Assembly: GCA_946887045.1 (NCBI GenBank)
Contig: CAMPKC010000001.1
Location: forward strand, 123,309 to 187,308
Source of the DNA: an uncultured Sphingobacteriaceae bacterium
GTDB lineage: Bacteria > Bacteroidota > Bacteroidia > Sphingobacteriales > Sphingobacteriaceae
Length of the DNA stretch: 64,000 nucleotides
Direction: 5' to 3'
Shown here: one piece after another, positions 1 through 10,212 of the stretch
Layout of the letters: each line of letters begins with the position of its first letter
How positions within the stretch are numbered: the first letter of the stretch is position 1
The notes under the pieces: generated by a model
What the model was told of the DNA's origin: nothing
The model's database searches: none
Seen by the model: only the letters and a program-made list of their open reading frames with translations
Translations under genes and position numbers: made by a program

Positions 1-108
1 GTATTTGGTTACGTTGTAAAATTGCTGAGCGCTTGAGTTAAATGCAAATAAACAGCCAACAGCAGTTATTACAAAGTATTTTTTAAGAGATATTGCAAGA
101 TTAAACAT
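1..108 (-). CDS. Partial secreted protein (signal peptide only), cut by the left edge
   Basis: An ATG at 108 (reading leftward) opens a frame that stays open to the window edge. It encodes a lysine-containing start, a hydrophobic core (VITAVGCLFAF) and an AQQ cleavage-like site, which is a typical type I signal peptide; the mature part begins QFYNVTKY. It has the same strand as the two glycoside hydrolases upstream and lies 260 bp beyond the end of the nearer one, so it is probably a further enzyme or binding protein of the same carbohydrate locus. Only 36 codons are visible, so no family can be assigned. Confidence 0.6.
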   Translation of the reverse strand, partial: MFNLAISLKKYFVITAVGCLFAFNSSAQQFYNVTKY

Positions 109-130
109 ATTTATATTTTGTCTATAGCAT

Positions 131-285
131 CAAAATTCCCCTCTCGAGAGGGCTTAGGGCTGTGTTATTCGTTGTATCCTCAAACTGTCCGTTATTTCCC
201 AATGCTGTTATTTAAAACGCGATTGCATGTATTTGCGCCACCCTCTCTGCCTACGGCATCTCTCCCCGAGGGAGAGAAAAGCTAA
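131..285. repeat. Dispersed palindromic repeat, copy 1
   Basis: The stretch holds CCCTCTCGAGAGGG near 137 and the arms CCCTCTCTGCC (241) and GGGAGAGAA (270), which can fold into a long imperfect hairpin. A related arrangement occurs at 25146-25238. It is non-coding and sits between two co-directional genes of PUL 1. Confidence 0.5.
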
Positions 286-367
286 GCACGCATACTTGAC
301 GCCTTAAATCAAAGTCTCCGACTCTTTCTTATATGTACAACGGAAAGTTCTGCTTAAGCCGAAACAC

Positions 368-1912
368 TCATAGCCGGGTTTTTATTTTCTTTAATCTGTT
401 TGATTTCGCGATCTCTTTGCCATCAGCAAAAACCCTGAATCCTTTGCCTTTGCCGTACTTCGTTCCATCTTTATCCCAAAGAATGGTTAACATTTTACCA
501 TGGTAAGATACCTTGTCGAGGCAAAACCAATCCCACTGACCTTGCGGCACCAGCGGATTAATCTCCAACTTGTTATCTGCCCTTGGTTTTAAGCCGATAA
601 GATCATTGATGATAAGATCTGCAAAACCCGAGTGATTGTAAAACTTACTTCTTGGGTTATCGCCTTTTAACCATTCACCAGTCTTTTCATCCTGATATTC
701 GCCAATATAGATCTTACCATCCATCTGGTGCGACATCGCGTATTTATGAAACTCATCATAAAACACCTGCTTTGTCATTTTTCCTTTATGCTTATAGTTG
801 GTTAGCAGATTTGAAAGACCTTTAAGCGTTTGAGTAGTCGCGTATGGCCAAACCGGACCATCCCATTCACAACCATGGCCCGAGCCGTGGGTTCTGAAAA
901 GCGGGTGACGTCTTTCTGCAGTTGTTAGTCCCCAGGGTGCCTTAAAGCCACGATCATCCAGTAATTGATCCCATTGTCTGGCATATTTAGGTTTATCTTT
1001 CGGAAGATTGAAGTACCAGGGAATAAACCCGATAGCTTCACGGGCATCGCATAACCCGCCTTTTTCGTATTCAACTTTAAAGAAAGACGCTGTATCATCC
1101 CAAAGTTTCTCGTGAACCGCCTTTTTCAAAAAATCAGCTTTAGCTTTATATCTGTGCTTTAAAGTATCATTGCCGAACATTTCAGCCATTTCTACCAATG
1201 CCTTAGCATTTCCGTACATATAGCTGTTTATCGTTGGGCGGATATGCTTTTCTTTTCTGGAGCCGCTGATCGACTCTTCCATTGCATCTCTAACATCAAA
1301 TTGCCAAAACATTTGATTCGCCGCCTGCTTCTCCTGCTCCCATTTGCGGTAATCGGCATCAAGCTCGGGCATAAGATTTGCCAGAAAAGGCTTGTCTAAA
1401 CTTACTTTATAATGATCAAGAACAGCATCCTGAACCCAGCTGCTAAAAGCATGGAAACGCTGTACTTTATGCTTCGGATCGATGAAAAACCAGAAATTAA
1501 TATAATCCTTGATGTATTGCTGATTATGCAACCAACGGCCTTCGTTAATCTGATGACCCAATCCGCTGCTTATTGCGTTATACTTTCCGGCATGATTTGC
1601 GGGTGTAATAAATTCGGTGATAACATGCCCTTCCGGAGTTTGCTTGATGTGTTTACGGTAAGACCACCAACGGAAATAATACACCTTTTCGATTGCAGAA
1701 TCCGGACAGTCGAATAAGGGGATATTTTTCGAAAGCCAGTCGAATGACTGGGCATTGGGAACAAGGTTTATAACTGCTTCTTCTTTATCCTGGATATTAA
1801 ATTCAGTTACATACTTATTCAGATCATTGGTTGTTAAAACTGAGCTTTTCTGAGAAAACCCCGATTTAAAACATACCAGAGATATAAAAAGAACAAATAA
1901 TTTTATCTTCAT
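368..1912 (-). CDS. Secreted (alpha/alpha)6-barrel glycosidase, MGH1/GH63-like
   Basis: A 514-residue exported protein (signal peptide about residues 1-20, ending GFSQ). The central region reads like an (alpha/alpha)6 six-hairpin glycosidase of the mannosylglycerate-hydrolase-like (MGH1) / GH63 / trehalase type: it contains the block EWDGPVWPYATTQTLKGL, with the G-P-V-W core common to these enzymes, and several aromatic-rich helices. The C-terminal 70 residues look like a small beta domain (NPLVPQGQWDWFCLDKV). It starts 22 bp after the GH67N-like gene and is therefore probably co-transcribed with it. It most likely removes a terminal sugar from a side chain in the periplasm. The substrate cannot be read from the sequence; the clan-level call is firmer than any family number. 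Confidence 0.7.
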   Translation of the reverse strand: MKIKLFVLFISLVCFKSGFSQKSSVLTTNDLNKYVTEFNIQDKEEAVINLVPNAQSFDWLSKNIPLFDCPDSAIEKVYYFRWWSYRKHIKQTPEGHVITEFITPANHAGKYNAISSGLGHQINEGRWLHNQQYIKDYINFWFFIDPKHKVQRFHAFSSWVQDAVLDHYKVSLDKPFLANLMPELDADYRKWEQEKQAANQMFWQFDVRDAMEESISGSRKEKHIRPTINSYMYGNAKALVEMAEMFGNDTLKHRYKAKADFLKKAVHEKLWDDTASFFKVEYEKGGLCDAREAIGFIPWYFNLPKDKPKYARQWDQLLDDRGFKAPWGLTTAERRHPLFRTHGSGHGCEWDGPVWPYATTQTLKGLSNLLTNYKHKGKMTKQVFYDEFHKYAMSHQMDGKIYIGEYQDEKTGEWLKGDNPRSKFYNHSGFADLIINDLIGLKPRADNKLEINPLVPQGQWDWFCLDKVSYHGKMLTILWDKDGTKYGKGKGFRVFADGKEIAKSNRLKKIKTRL

Positions 1913-1933
1913 TTTCTGTTATTTAATTAATCC

Positions 1934-4684
1934 TTATTCAAACAACCAGTCGATTTCTTTCCCGTAAGCTCCTAAACCAGCATTGTAGATCTTTATTTCC
2001 TGATCGCCGTCAATAAACCCAAGAATCAATAAAGCTCCTTTTGGAAGGTTTAACGTATGCGTTCCGGCTTTGAAATAATACGAATGAACATTAACCGGAG
2101 GCAATCCATCGCTTAAAAAAGCATTCGAAATCTTTATCTCACCCTGACCATAATCATTGGCGCTGGCATCGGTTTCCAACTCTGGTGCTTTTGCAAAACC
2201 ATTTTCGCTCTTGTTAAAATAACCTACCAGAAGTTTAACCGGCCTGCTAGTCGAAAACTTCAGACTAGTTCCTTTAACTAATTGATTAGCCCGCGATAAA
2301 CGGACTCCTTTTAAGCCCTGAAGTTCAACAGCTGCATCCTTTACTACCAACGTTGTGTCCGAGAAAATCTGCTGTCCGGGTGCAATACTGTAAAACCCGT
2401 TTGCAGGTGATAAAATCCTTACCTGTGCGTTTTTAAACGGAACCTTTTTATTGTTACCCGCTATTTTATTCGATTTTAAAGAATCAATACTGGTTTTTAA
2501 GTTATTCAATTCTTTTTCGAATACCGGAAGCATTTCGTACCAGTTTATAAATGTAGCATCAACACCCCGCATTGGTATTTTGCGCTGGGCTGTTTGCATA
2601 CTGTTGGCATATAAATAGGTGTCTTTTGTCAGACTAACCAAATCTTTGAAATGCTTCACGCTGTTTTCAAGATAAGGAACAGCTTTCTCCAAATCGTTTA
2701 CATTTTCAGAATACTTATAACGTAAAACCGTTACCGCAGCTTTCGCCTTTTCCGAATAGAACTTGGCCATAGCCTGATAACAATACATGTCGTTTTTCAG
2801 CCTTTCAAACTCAGCTTTATTTTTAGTAACAAATGGAGCAGCTTTTTCTATAGCTTCAACAGCTTTATTTCCGTGTTCAACCACCTCTTCGGCAACCTGA
2901 ATTGGTGTTTCGCCGACATGCTTCTGATTCTTTGCTTCCTTTTCAGCATACTCAATAATCATTTCTCCTTCCGGTGCTTCCGATTCGTAAAGCAGGGTAA
3001 ATAACCCATAGCGGAACGGATTGATCAACTGTGTCATTAGCATACCAAGGGTTAGTGTCTGGCGATTGCCATCGGTAATGCCGTATCGCCTTAAAAGTTT
3101 AGGTGATATCTCTCCTGCTTCTTCGTGCGCCTTCAGTACCTGTTTTCCGTGTTCGCTTTTCAATCCAAATGTTTGCGCCAGCGAATTACCCCAGTAATCA
3201 ATTTCTTCTTCCCGGTCGCGGTTTACCTTCCAGGCATAACGTGCCCATGTTTTGTACCACATCCAATCGCGATCTACCTGCAATAAACGTTCTTTCGTTT
3301 TGTCGGCGGTATAAGGCCAATCCCAGTAGGATGCCTGAGAGTACAAATGCAAACCGTTCGACTCGTATACGTCGTGCATCGCATGTACTGATTTCTGTAT
3401 AAAATCAGGAGAGCTGTAGCGGAAAGGCTCAAGATTAGCCAGGATATGAACGTTTTGAATATGCACTGTTCCAATCCGGCTTAAACTTCTGTGCAATTCA
3501 GCCCACTTGCCGCGTGGTGTATAGGTGGTTAAGGCTTCTCCGTTGTATTTTGCCATGGTATACAAATTCTTGTACAGCGGCAAAGCTTCTTTCATTACCC
3601 GCGGAGCATCCGAGTCGTGGGCACGAAGTACAATGGGCGGTTCGGTTGTCTGTCCCAAAGCTTTCAAGCCGTCCTGAACACCCGGAATAATTGTCTTGGT
3701 AAACCAGTCAACATCATCCTGACCGGCACCTTCCATTGCTTCTCCAAGAGTAATAAGTAATCCAACATTCGGATATTTCTCAACAAAAGCAGCAATTGAC
3801 TTACGCGTATAATCAGCAATTAGAGGAACAATAGGACGATTTCTTTCCTGTGTTTTGATATTATGTTTTTCGGCAAAAGGCTTAGACACGATAATATTGT
3901 AGAACATCTGGATAACCCAAATACCACGCTTATCCGCTTCTTCCGTAAGAAAACGAAACACTTCTTCATTTTTTTTGAAAGTAGCGTCATCTACTTCAAC
4001 AGCATAAGGATAGTCTTTTAATTTCACCAAAGATGCAAAGGGATGACCGTTCCATAAATAGAGAGAATTGTAACGATTCTCTACCATCATATCAAGGTAC
4101 TTTATCCAATGTTCTTTATCGTAAAACCACGGAAAAGTTTCGGGTGTGTACGGATATTCATAAACCGTTCTTCCGGGAAGATAATATGGCTTTTGAAGTC
4201 CGATGCAGGTACCGCGAAGCACCATTTCGGGCTTATCAGAGATATTGAGATTTTCAGGAAGTTTTCCGTCCGACTTAATCCGCTCAGCCAGTTCGATGCA
4301 TCCGTATAAAGCGCCTGAAGCATCAGTGCCTGCTATGATGGTATTCTTCGCTGATGCGATTGAAAAGCCTTCCTTCCCTGAACTGGATTTTAAATTCAGT
4401 TTGTATGCCGATGCAGATTTATTAATTAAATCGCTTCCCGCTAACCCTACAATAATAAGTCTTGAAGATTTCTTAGGTAGTTTATTTTGTTGAAGCAAGG
4501 TAGATTTGATTCCAGCTTCTTTTAATGCTTTGACTAAGTTTTCAGCCCCGAATTTTATCCGGCTATGACTGTTTGACGGAATAACTATCGTAACATTTTT
4601 TACTTTTTCAACAGACTGGGCTGTTTGGACAGCAAAAAACAATATGCTAAACAGGCTTAAAAGGAAGGGGGTAATTTTTTTCAT
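1934..4684 (-). CDS. Large secreted glycoside hydrolase with GH67N/GH20b-like N-terminus (alpha-uronidase-like)
   Basis: A 916-residue protein with a signal peptide (about 1-24). Residues about 25-150 resemble the alpha/beta N-terminal domain shared by alpha-glucuronidases (GH67/GH115) and GH20 (IVIPSNSHSRIKFGAENLVKALKEAG cut short here in description: a SHSRIKFGAENL helix, then IIVGLAG and GTDASGALYGCIELAERI). A TIM-barrel-like region follows, with WIKYLDMMVENRYNSLYLWN and GIWVIQMFYN. The C-terminal third is helical, then a beta domain. Relatives in Bacteroidota are often labelled alpha-glucuronidase or alpha-galacturonidase; I infer an exo-acting enzyme on uronic-acid-containing glycan, without proof of substrate. 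It lies 216 bp after susD, behind a terminator-like hairpin, and 22 bp before the next glycosidase. Confidence 0.65.
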   Translation of the reverse strand: MKKITPFLLSLFSILFFAVQTAQSVEKVKNVTIVIPSNSHSRIKFGAENLVKALKEAGIKSTLLQQNKLPKKSSRLIIVGLAGSDLINKSASAYKLNLKSSSGKEGFSIASAKNTIIAGTDASGALYGCIELAERIKSDGKLPENLNISDKPEMVLRGTCIGLQKPYYLPGRTVYEYPYTPETFPWFYDKEHWIKYLDMMVENRYNSLYLWNGHPFASLVKLKDYPYAVEVDDATFKKNEEVFRFLTEEADKRGIWVIQMFYNIIVSKPFAEKHNIKTQERNRPIVPLIADYTRKSIAAFVEKYPNVGLLITLGEAMEGAGQDDVDWFTKTIIPGVQDGLKALGQTTEPPIVLRAHDSDAPRVMKEALPLYKNLYTMAKYNGEALTTYTPRGKWAELHRSLSRIGTVHIQNVHILANLEPFRYSSPDFIQKSVHAMHDVYESNGLHLYSQASYWDWPYTADKTKERLLQVDRDWMWYKTWARYAWKVNRDREEEIDYWGNSLAQTFGLKSEHGKQVLKAHEEAGEISPKLLRRYGITDGNRQTLTLGMLMTQLINPFRYGLFTLLYESEAPEGEMIIEYAEKEAKNQKHVGETPIQVAEEVVEHGNKAVEAIEKAAPFVTKNKAEFERLKNDMYCYQAMAKFYSEKAKAAVTVLRYKYSENVNDLEKAVPYLENSVKHFKDLVSLTKDTYLYANSMQTAQRKIPMRGVDATFINWYEMLPVFEKELNNLKTSIDSLKSNKIAGNNKKVPFKNAQVRILSPANGFYSIAPGQQIFSDTTLVVKDAAVELQGLKGVRLSRANQLVKGTSLKFSTSRPVKLLVGYFNKSENGFAKAPELETDASANDYGQGEIKISNAFLSDGLPPVNVHSYYFKAGTHTLNLPKGALLILGFIDGDQEIKIYNAGLGAYGKEIDWLFE

Positions 4685-4845
4685 CTAATCTTCGGCTTAT
4701 AATTGTGTGTGAGTACTAGGCTTAGATAATGTACCAAATTTAGACGTAAAGCAAGCCGTTTCTCTATAACATTTTCTCAAAGTACTATAGGATATTAGCG
4801 GGAAATGCAATTAAACCGTTACAAAACCAGATAATCCTGAACAAT

Positions 4846-4880
4846 AAAAAACGGGAAGAGCTGACAGCCTCCCCGTTTTC
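4846..4880 (-). terminator. Terminator-like hairpin after susD of PUL 1
   Basis: Read on the minus strand, AAAACGGGGAGG is followed by a short loop and CTCTTCCCGTTTTTT, giving a G/C-rich stem with a U-run. It lies just past the SusD stop, so it may limit transcription into the two downstream hydrolase genes and set the usual higher level of SusC/SusD. Confidence 0.65.
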
Positions 4881-4900
4881 TTCATATACAGATGCTGTTT

Positions 4901-6676
4901 TTAATTGTATCCGGGGTTTTGTCCAAACTCCTGTGCATTTAACAATGCCTGCATTTCTGCAATAGGAATTGGTCTCAGCCGGTGATAGTCTTCGACTTTG
5001 GTAATATCCGGATTCATTCGTTTTATATAAGCGGAAAATGTTTCATTGTCATTAGCTCCACCTGTAGTATTTTGTCCGTTTTTGATACGTTTTACATCAA
5101 ACCATCTCAGATGTTCGCCGGCAAGTTCTCTGGCTCTTTCAGCAAGAATAAAGTCCATATCAATTTGCGAACCTGAAACCTGCATTTGAAGTGTATAATC
5201 TATCGGAGTCTTTTTTGCCGCCCGTGTACGCAGTACATTGATCATTGTAGCCGCCTCTCCTGAGTTACCCAGGTTATACTCGGCTTCGGCAGCGATAAGA
5301 TACATTTCTGCCAGGCGCATTATGATGATATCCTTTGTACCCGGTTGCACTGCAGGTGTTGTACGGTCCGGATCGCGGTATTTAATCAGGTTGACAAAGT
5401 TGTTACCATTTCTGATAGTTCCGTTTGGCAGATATACCTCGTCTCTGTCGAAAGTCACATACGGCAATAAACTTTCAGCTGCATCCGGGATGCTTTTCTT
5501 GGTTATTACCATTGCTATGTCTCCAACCTTAATTTGTTGCCCAACAACAGTAGGTGCCTTTTTATAAGTGGTAGCATGTGCGGCAGTCCAGGTATAAGCA
5601 ACATTTGCTCTCCATTCTTCCTGAAAAGATCCAAAGTACCGTGAGTCTCTTTCTTCATCATAAAAATCTAACAATGAACGTGTCGGCATCAACCGTCTGT
5701 TATTTTCAAAGCCATATTCTAAGCTTTGCACCAATCCGGGCTTTCCGTTGTACGGAGTCTGGAAAACATGAAAAAGACGGTTTCCATTGTTGTCATAATT
5801 AAGTTCCGGAACCACAGAATTACTGATTACATAAAGCGCTTCGCCACCTGGTTTACCTAATAACTTGTTATTTGATGGCTTCCATAAATCGGCATAATTA
5901 GCCATAAGGTCTACTTTAAGTTCAGCCTTACGATTAATAACATTTTTTGCTGCGTCTCTGGCACGTGTAAAGAACTGAGTTCTTTCAGCACCTGTAGAAT
6001 AATAAGCTCTTGACAAAAGTGCTCTGGCAAGAAATCCCATAGCCGACTTTTTACTGGCCCGGCTATATTCATTTCCCCAGTCAACCGGCAAATGTTCTGC
6101 GGCAAACTCAAGATCTGAAATAATCAGGTTATAAAATTCCGGAATCGAACTACGAACAGCAGTCATTTCCGGACTATTGGTTTCTGTAGTTCTCAGCATT
6201 ACTCCGCCAAATGTTTCTACAATGTGCCAGTACGTAAAAGCACGCATGAAACGAAGCTCGCCTTCGCGTTTATTTTTCTCGACCACGTTGGTAAAACCTG
6301 CATTATTTATCCGGTTAATACCCGCATTGGTAATGTTAATAGTTTTCCAAAGATCTCGCCAGGCGGCTTTATTCGGGTTACCGTCAGCAGCCGACAGTCC
6401 GTCATATTGAGTTAACTGACGTCCGTATGTGTTTTTATCGCGGTTATACCAAAGGTCCGTACCCGACTCGGACATAAAGATTCCGTCTTCTTTTCCGTAC
6501 CAGGCTCTTTGTTCGTTATATGCCGCATTTACAACTGTCTGGAAGCCTTCCGGAGTAATCCATGCCGCTTCGGCAGTTGCGTTTGATGGATTATATTCAT
6601 CCAGTTTATTACATGACACTACTCCGATGGCTAATGTTAGCGCGAAGGGCAGTAGCTTAATTTTAATACTTTTCAT
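4901..6676 (-). CDS. RagB/SusD-family outer-membrane glycan-binding lipoprotein (PUL 1)
   Basis: A 591-residue lipoprotein with a lipobox ending VVSC (Cys22), followed by the usual SusD-like helical TPR scaffold and a C-terminal SusD region. Recognisable blocks include RFMRAFTYWHIVETFGGV, the late IIIMRLAEMYLIAAEAEYNLG helix, and RARELAGEHLRWFDVKRI near the end. SusD proteins cap the SusC barrel on the cell surface and pass oligosaccharides to it. The gene starts 27 bp after its susC partner. Length is within the family range. Its specificity is not visible from sequence. Confidence 0.95.
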   Translation of the reverse strand: MKSIKIKLLPFALTLAIGVVSCNKLDEYNPSNATAEAAWITPEGFQTVVNAAYNEQRAWYGKEDGIFMSESGTDLWYNRDKNTYGRQLTQYDGLSAADGNPNKAAWRDLWKTINITNAGINRINNAGFTNVVEKNKREGELRFMRAFTYWHIVETFGGVMLRTTETNSPEMTAVRSSIPEFYNLIISDLEFAAEHLPVDWGNEYSRASKKSAMGFLARALLSRAYYSTGAERTQFFTRARDAAKNVINRKAELKVDLMANYADLWKPSNNKLLGKPGGEALYVISNSVVPELNYDNNGNRLFHVFQTPYNGKPGLVQSLEYGFENNRRLMPTRSLLDFYDEERDSRYFGSFQEEWRANVAYTWTAAHATTYKKAPTVVGQQIKVGDIAMVITKKSIPDAAESLLPYVTFDRDEVYLPNGTIRNGNNFVNLIKYRDPDRTTPAVQPGTKDIIIMRLAEMYLIAAEAEYNLGNSGEAATMINVLRTRAAKKTPIDYTLQMQVSGSQIDMDFILAERARELAGEHLRWFDVKRIKNGQNTTGGANDNETFSAYIKRMNPDITKVEDYHRLRPIPIAEMQALLNAQEFGQNPGYN

Positions 6677-6702
6677 ATTCCTATATTAACATTGAAACAC
6701 TA

Positions 6703-9700
6703 TTACAATCCTAAATTGATACCAAATACAAACTGACGGCTAAGCGGAGACGACTCTGCTCCTCCTCTTTCCGGATCGTAATCCTGCACTAAATGACTTT
6801 TAGCTACAGTTAACAGGTTAGAACCCGTTGCATAGATTCTTAAATTGTCAACCAAAAGCTTCGAAGCGATCGTTTTTGGCAATGTATAACCAAGGGTTAT
6901 GTTCTTAATTTTAAAATAAGATCCATCGATATAATTCAATGCCTGGTATCCCTGATAATTGGTCAGATTTGCTTCATTCTTTCTCGGGCGGGGGAAATCG
7001 TTTGACGGATTTTCCGGAGTCCAGTAGTTAATGAAAGCCGGACCATTTCCAAGTCCTCCCGGATTGTATCTGCCCAAAAATTCAGCATCCAGCATTTGCC
7101 CGTATCTCGCAAAAAGGAATATTCCTAAGTCGATCCCTTTATAGGTGAAGTTATTTTGTAATCCGCCAACCCAATCAGGAACGGTTGAACCGATAAAGCT
7201 TCTGTCGTTGGTAGCATCAATTATAAAATCGCCATTTAAATCCTTAAGTTTAATATCACCTGGTTTAAACTGTGTGCCTGTGGCGCTGTTGGTTCTGTAT
7301 TTAGCAGCTTCCTCAGCTTCGTGAGTTTGCCATATTCCAAGCTTATTATAGGTGTAAAAAGAATTTATCGGGCGACCCAGCAATAACGATTCACGCTCAT
7401 TCGAAATGATATCCTTACCATCAAGAAGGCCGGTTATTTTTTCTGTGTTTTTACTAAAAGTTAAGGTCGACGACCATTTGAAATCCGGAGTTTGAATATT
7501 CTGAGAAGTAATACCAAGCTCGATACCTTTGTTAGATGTAGAAGCAACATTTTGGAAAACATCTACAACTCCTGATGATTGAGGCAAACTTCTTTTGTAC
7601 AAAATATCGGTTGTTTTAGTGGAATAAACATCCGTAGTGACACTTATCTTATTATTAAACAAACTCAGATCTACACCGAAATTTGTCGTTGCCGATTTTT
7701 CCCAGCCAAGATCCGGGTTTCCAACCGTTGGATTAAAAAGATACATCGGAGCAGGTATCTCTCCAAATCCCATCCGGGTGTTATAACTTAAACCACTTTG
7801 AGTGCCGTAAACATCTATCACATAATTTCCCGAAACACCATAACTTGCTCTAAGCTTTAAATTGTTTATCTGAGAAATATTCTTCATGAAATTTTCCTCA
7901 GTCACATTCCAGCCTAAAGCAACAGATGGGAAAAAGTCCCATTTGTTCCCTTCAGCCAAACGGGAAGCGCCATCAACACGACCGGTAGCTGTAAACAAAT
8001 ACTTGCTTTTGTAGCTGTAGTTTAAACGGCCTGCATAAGCCATATTTTTCCAGCCTTCATATGGCGATCCAATGCTTCTACCGGTAACACCTGTAGCATT
8101 CAGATTATAATATAATTGCGAAGAAAGTAATTGATTTGTACCCGATGCAGCAAGATTATCCGCATCGCTTTTTAAGAAACTGGTAATTCCTGTTAAAGTG
8201 AAATTATGATCGTCAGCAATAGTTCTGTTATAAGTAAGAATGTTATCCCAGTTTATAAACCTGCTGAAATTATTTGAAGAAGAGCTGAAATTTATTTTAG
8301 CACTGGCTTGAGCCAATGACGTAGCGTCATTATAAACCCCGCGGCGGTTAAAGTTTAAATTACTTCCAAAATTTGAACGGAAGGTCAGACCCTTTAGTGG
8401 AGTTAACTCTATGTATCCGTTTGCAACTACGTTTGTACGGATGTTGTTATCGCGTGCAACAAACTCTGTTCGCTCATCTGCCAGCGGACTTACTCTTGTT
8501 CTATCAAAGTCGATGGGATTGGTTCTGATCATTCCGAATTCATCATAAGGAATACCCAATGGACTTATGGACGTTGCAGTGGATAAAGGATCGCGGCGGT
8601 TGTTTTGATTGTTGTAAGTTACCTGACTAAGTATACCTGCCTTTGCCCACTTGCTGATCTTTTGATCTAAATTAAAGCGGCCATTGTAGCGGTTATACTC
8701 ATTATTCCGCAACATGCCTTCCTCTTTAAAATAACCCGCAGAAGCACGAATCTTTGTATTCTCCGATCCTCCGTCAACAGAAATAGTATGGCTTTGCTGA
8801 CTTCCGTCCTGAACAATTAAATCAACCCAGTCAACCCATTGCCCGGCTTGCACAGCATCATACTCGCCTGCAATATTAAATAACAAGGGATCATCTTGTG
8901 GCCCTGTCCAGGTAGGCGATCCCGCAGGAGCGTTTTTCCAGGCTTCCCTTCTAAGGTTCAGGTAATCTTCTCCGATACGTGACTCGGGAAAAGAGTATTT
9001 ATTTACACCGTAATAAGAGCTGTAAGATACTCTGGCTTTACCTGTCGCACCTTTCTTTGTGGTTACTATGATTACGCCGTTAGCACCCTGCGCTCCATAA
9101 ATCGCAGTTGACGAAGCATCCTTAAGAACGTCGATAGATTCAATATCATTGGTATTCAATGTACTGATATCGCCACCCTGAAATCCGTCAATAATATAAA
9201 GTGGCTGATTTCTGTCTGCCATTCTATCCTTCGGCGCAATAGACTTATTACCGCGGATAGTAATGTTCGCACCTCCACCGGCTACTCCGGATGCGCGGGT
9301 AATATCTACCCCGGGAACACGTCCCTGAATAGCTTCAATGGCGTTATGTGTCGGACTTAATACAATCTCCTCTGCTTTAACAGATGCAACCGATCCGGTT
9401 AAGTCACGCTTTTTCACTGTTCCGTATCCAATTACTACTACTTCGTCAAGCGAAGCGGCATCTGGCAATAAACGAATATTCACACGAGTCTGACTTGGAC
9501 TTACAGTAACTTCCTGCTGCTTGAAACCAAGATATGAAACCAGTAAAATTGCGCTTTCATTCCCCGGTGCCACTAATGAAAAAGTCCCGTTAATATCTGT
9601 AGATACAGCTAAATTAGTCCCTTTTACTTTAACGGTAGCCCCCGGCAAAGTCTCTCCGGCTTCGTCGGTAACCACGCCGGTGATAGTAAAATCGCCCGCG

Positions 9701-10071
9701 CTATACCGATCGTTGATAGATTTAATAACAATCATCTGATCAACAATTTCAAAAGTAAGGGGCTGATTTTTAAGCACCTGCTTCATTACCGTTTCAACAG
9801 AAGCATTGTCGGCAAAAACCGCAATCTTCTGATTGAGTTTAATTTGATCGTGCCTGTAAAAAACGCTGTAGTCGCTGTCGCGCTCAATCTTTTTAAGCAT
9901 TTCTTTGACCGTTGTATTCGTCTCATTCATAGTGAATGAATTCTGAGAGTAGCCTGCAGCATGTATCTGCATCACGCCCAAAAAGATCAAAATGGTGGTA
10001 AGCTTCATCGCTCTGATGGTTTGTCGCCAAATAGGAATGGCGCACAGATAATTTCTACACAAAAAAATCAT
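6703..10071 (-). CDS. SusC/RagA-family TonB-dependent receptor with STN signalling domain (PUL 1)
   Basis: A 1122-residue outer-membrane importer. In order: N-terminal export signal, an STN (secretin/TonB short N-terminal) domain at about 45-113, a carboxypeptidase-D-regulatory-like domain at about 128-213, a TonB-box-like DEVVVIGYGT, the plug (GVDITRASG, NQPLYIIDGF, DASSTAIYGAQGANGVIIVTT), and the beta-barrel to the C-terminus. The STN domain is the part that contacts a FecR-type anti-sigma factor, and such a pair lies directly upstream, so this receptor is predicted to both import the glycan and signal its presence. Start choice: the first Met gives an atypically polar leader; Met22 (near 10008), beginning MKLTTILIFLG, gives a better signal peptide and may be the true start. 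Confidence 0.95.
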   Translation of the reverse strand: MIFLCRNYLCAIPIWRQTIRAMKLTTILIFLGVMQIHAAGYSQNSFTMNETNTTVKEMLKKIERDSDYSVFYRHDQIKLNQKIAVFADNASVETVMKQVLKNQPLTFEIVDQMIVIKSINDRYSAGDFTITGVVTDEAGETLPGATVKVKGTNLAVSTDINGTFSLVAPGNESAILLVSYLGFKQQEVTVSPSQTRVNIRLLPDAASLDEVVVIGYGTVKKRDLTGSVASVKAEEIVLSPTHNAIEAIQGRVPGVDITRASGVAGGGANITIRGNKSIAPKDRMADRNQPLYIIDGFQGGDISTLNTNDIESIDVLKDASSTAIYGAQGANGVIIVTTKKGATGKARVSYSSYYGVNKYSFPESRIGEDYLNLRREAWKNAPAGSPTWTGPQDDPLLFNIAGEYDAVQAGQWVDWVDLIVQDGSQQSHTISVDGGSENTKIRASAGYFKEEGMLRNNEYNRYNGRFNLDQKISKWAKAGILSQVTYNNQNNRRDPLSTATSISPLGIPYDEFGMIRTNPIDFDRTRVSPLADERTEFVARDNNIRTNVVANGYIELTPLKGLTFRSNFGSNLNFNRRGVYNDATSLAQASAKINFSSSSNNFSRFINWDNILTYNRTIADDHNFTLTGITSFLKSDADNLAASGTNQLLSSQLYYNLNATGVTGRSIGSPYEGWKNMAYAGRLNYSYKSKYLFTATGRVDGASRLAEGNKWDFFPSVALGWNVTEENFMKNISQINNLKLRASYGVSGNYVIDVYGTQSGLSYNTRMGFGEIPAPMYLFNPTVGNPDLGWEKSATTNFGVDLSLFNNKISVTTDVYSTKTTDILYKRSLPQSSGVVDVFQNVASTSNKGIELGITSQNIQTPDFKWSSTLTFSKNTEKITGLLDGKDIISNERESLLLGRPINSFYTYNKLGIWQTHEAEEAAKYRTNSATGTQFKPGDIKLKDLNGDFIIDATNDRSFIGSTVPDWVGGLQNNFTYKGIDLGIFLFARYGQMLDAEFLGRYNPGGLGNGPAFINYWTPENPSNDFPRPRKNEANLTNYQGYQALNYIDGSYFKIKNITLGYTLPKTIASKLLVDNLRIYATGSNLLTVAKSHLVQDYDPERGGAESSPLSRQFVFGINLGL

Positions 10072-10142
10072 AAATTTGGTTGGTTATTAGTTAATACTAC
10101 GCTTCCCCAAGCTTTGGGTATTAGCTATTTAATTCAGAAATT

Positions 10143-10164
10143 CCGGGATGTTAGCGCATCCCGG
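10143..10164 (-). terminator. Perfect hairpin between fecR-like gene and susC (PUL 1)
   Basis: CCGGGATG and CATCCCGG are separated by six bases, an 8-bp perfect stem lying in the 141-bp gap after the anti-sigma gene and before susC. It fits a terminator or RNA-end element uncoupling sigma/anti-sigma expression from the receptor. There is no long U-run on the minus strand, so efficiency is uncertain. Confidence 0.5.
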
Positions 10165-10212
10165 TTTTGATTTAAAAAGATCGGCTACGTCATCTATCGT
10201 TGTTTAGATTGG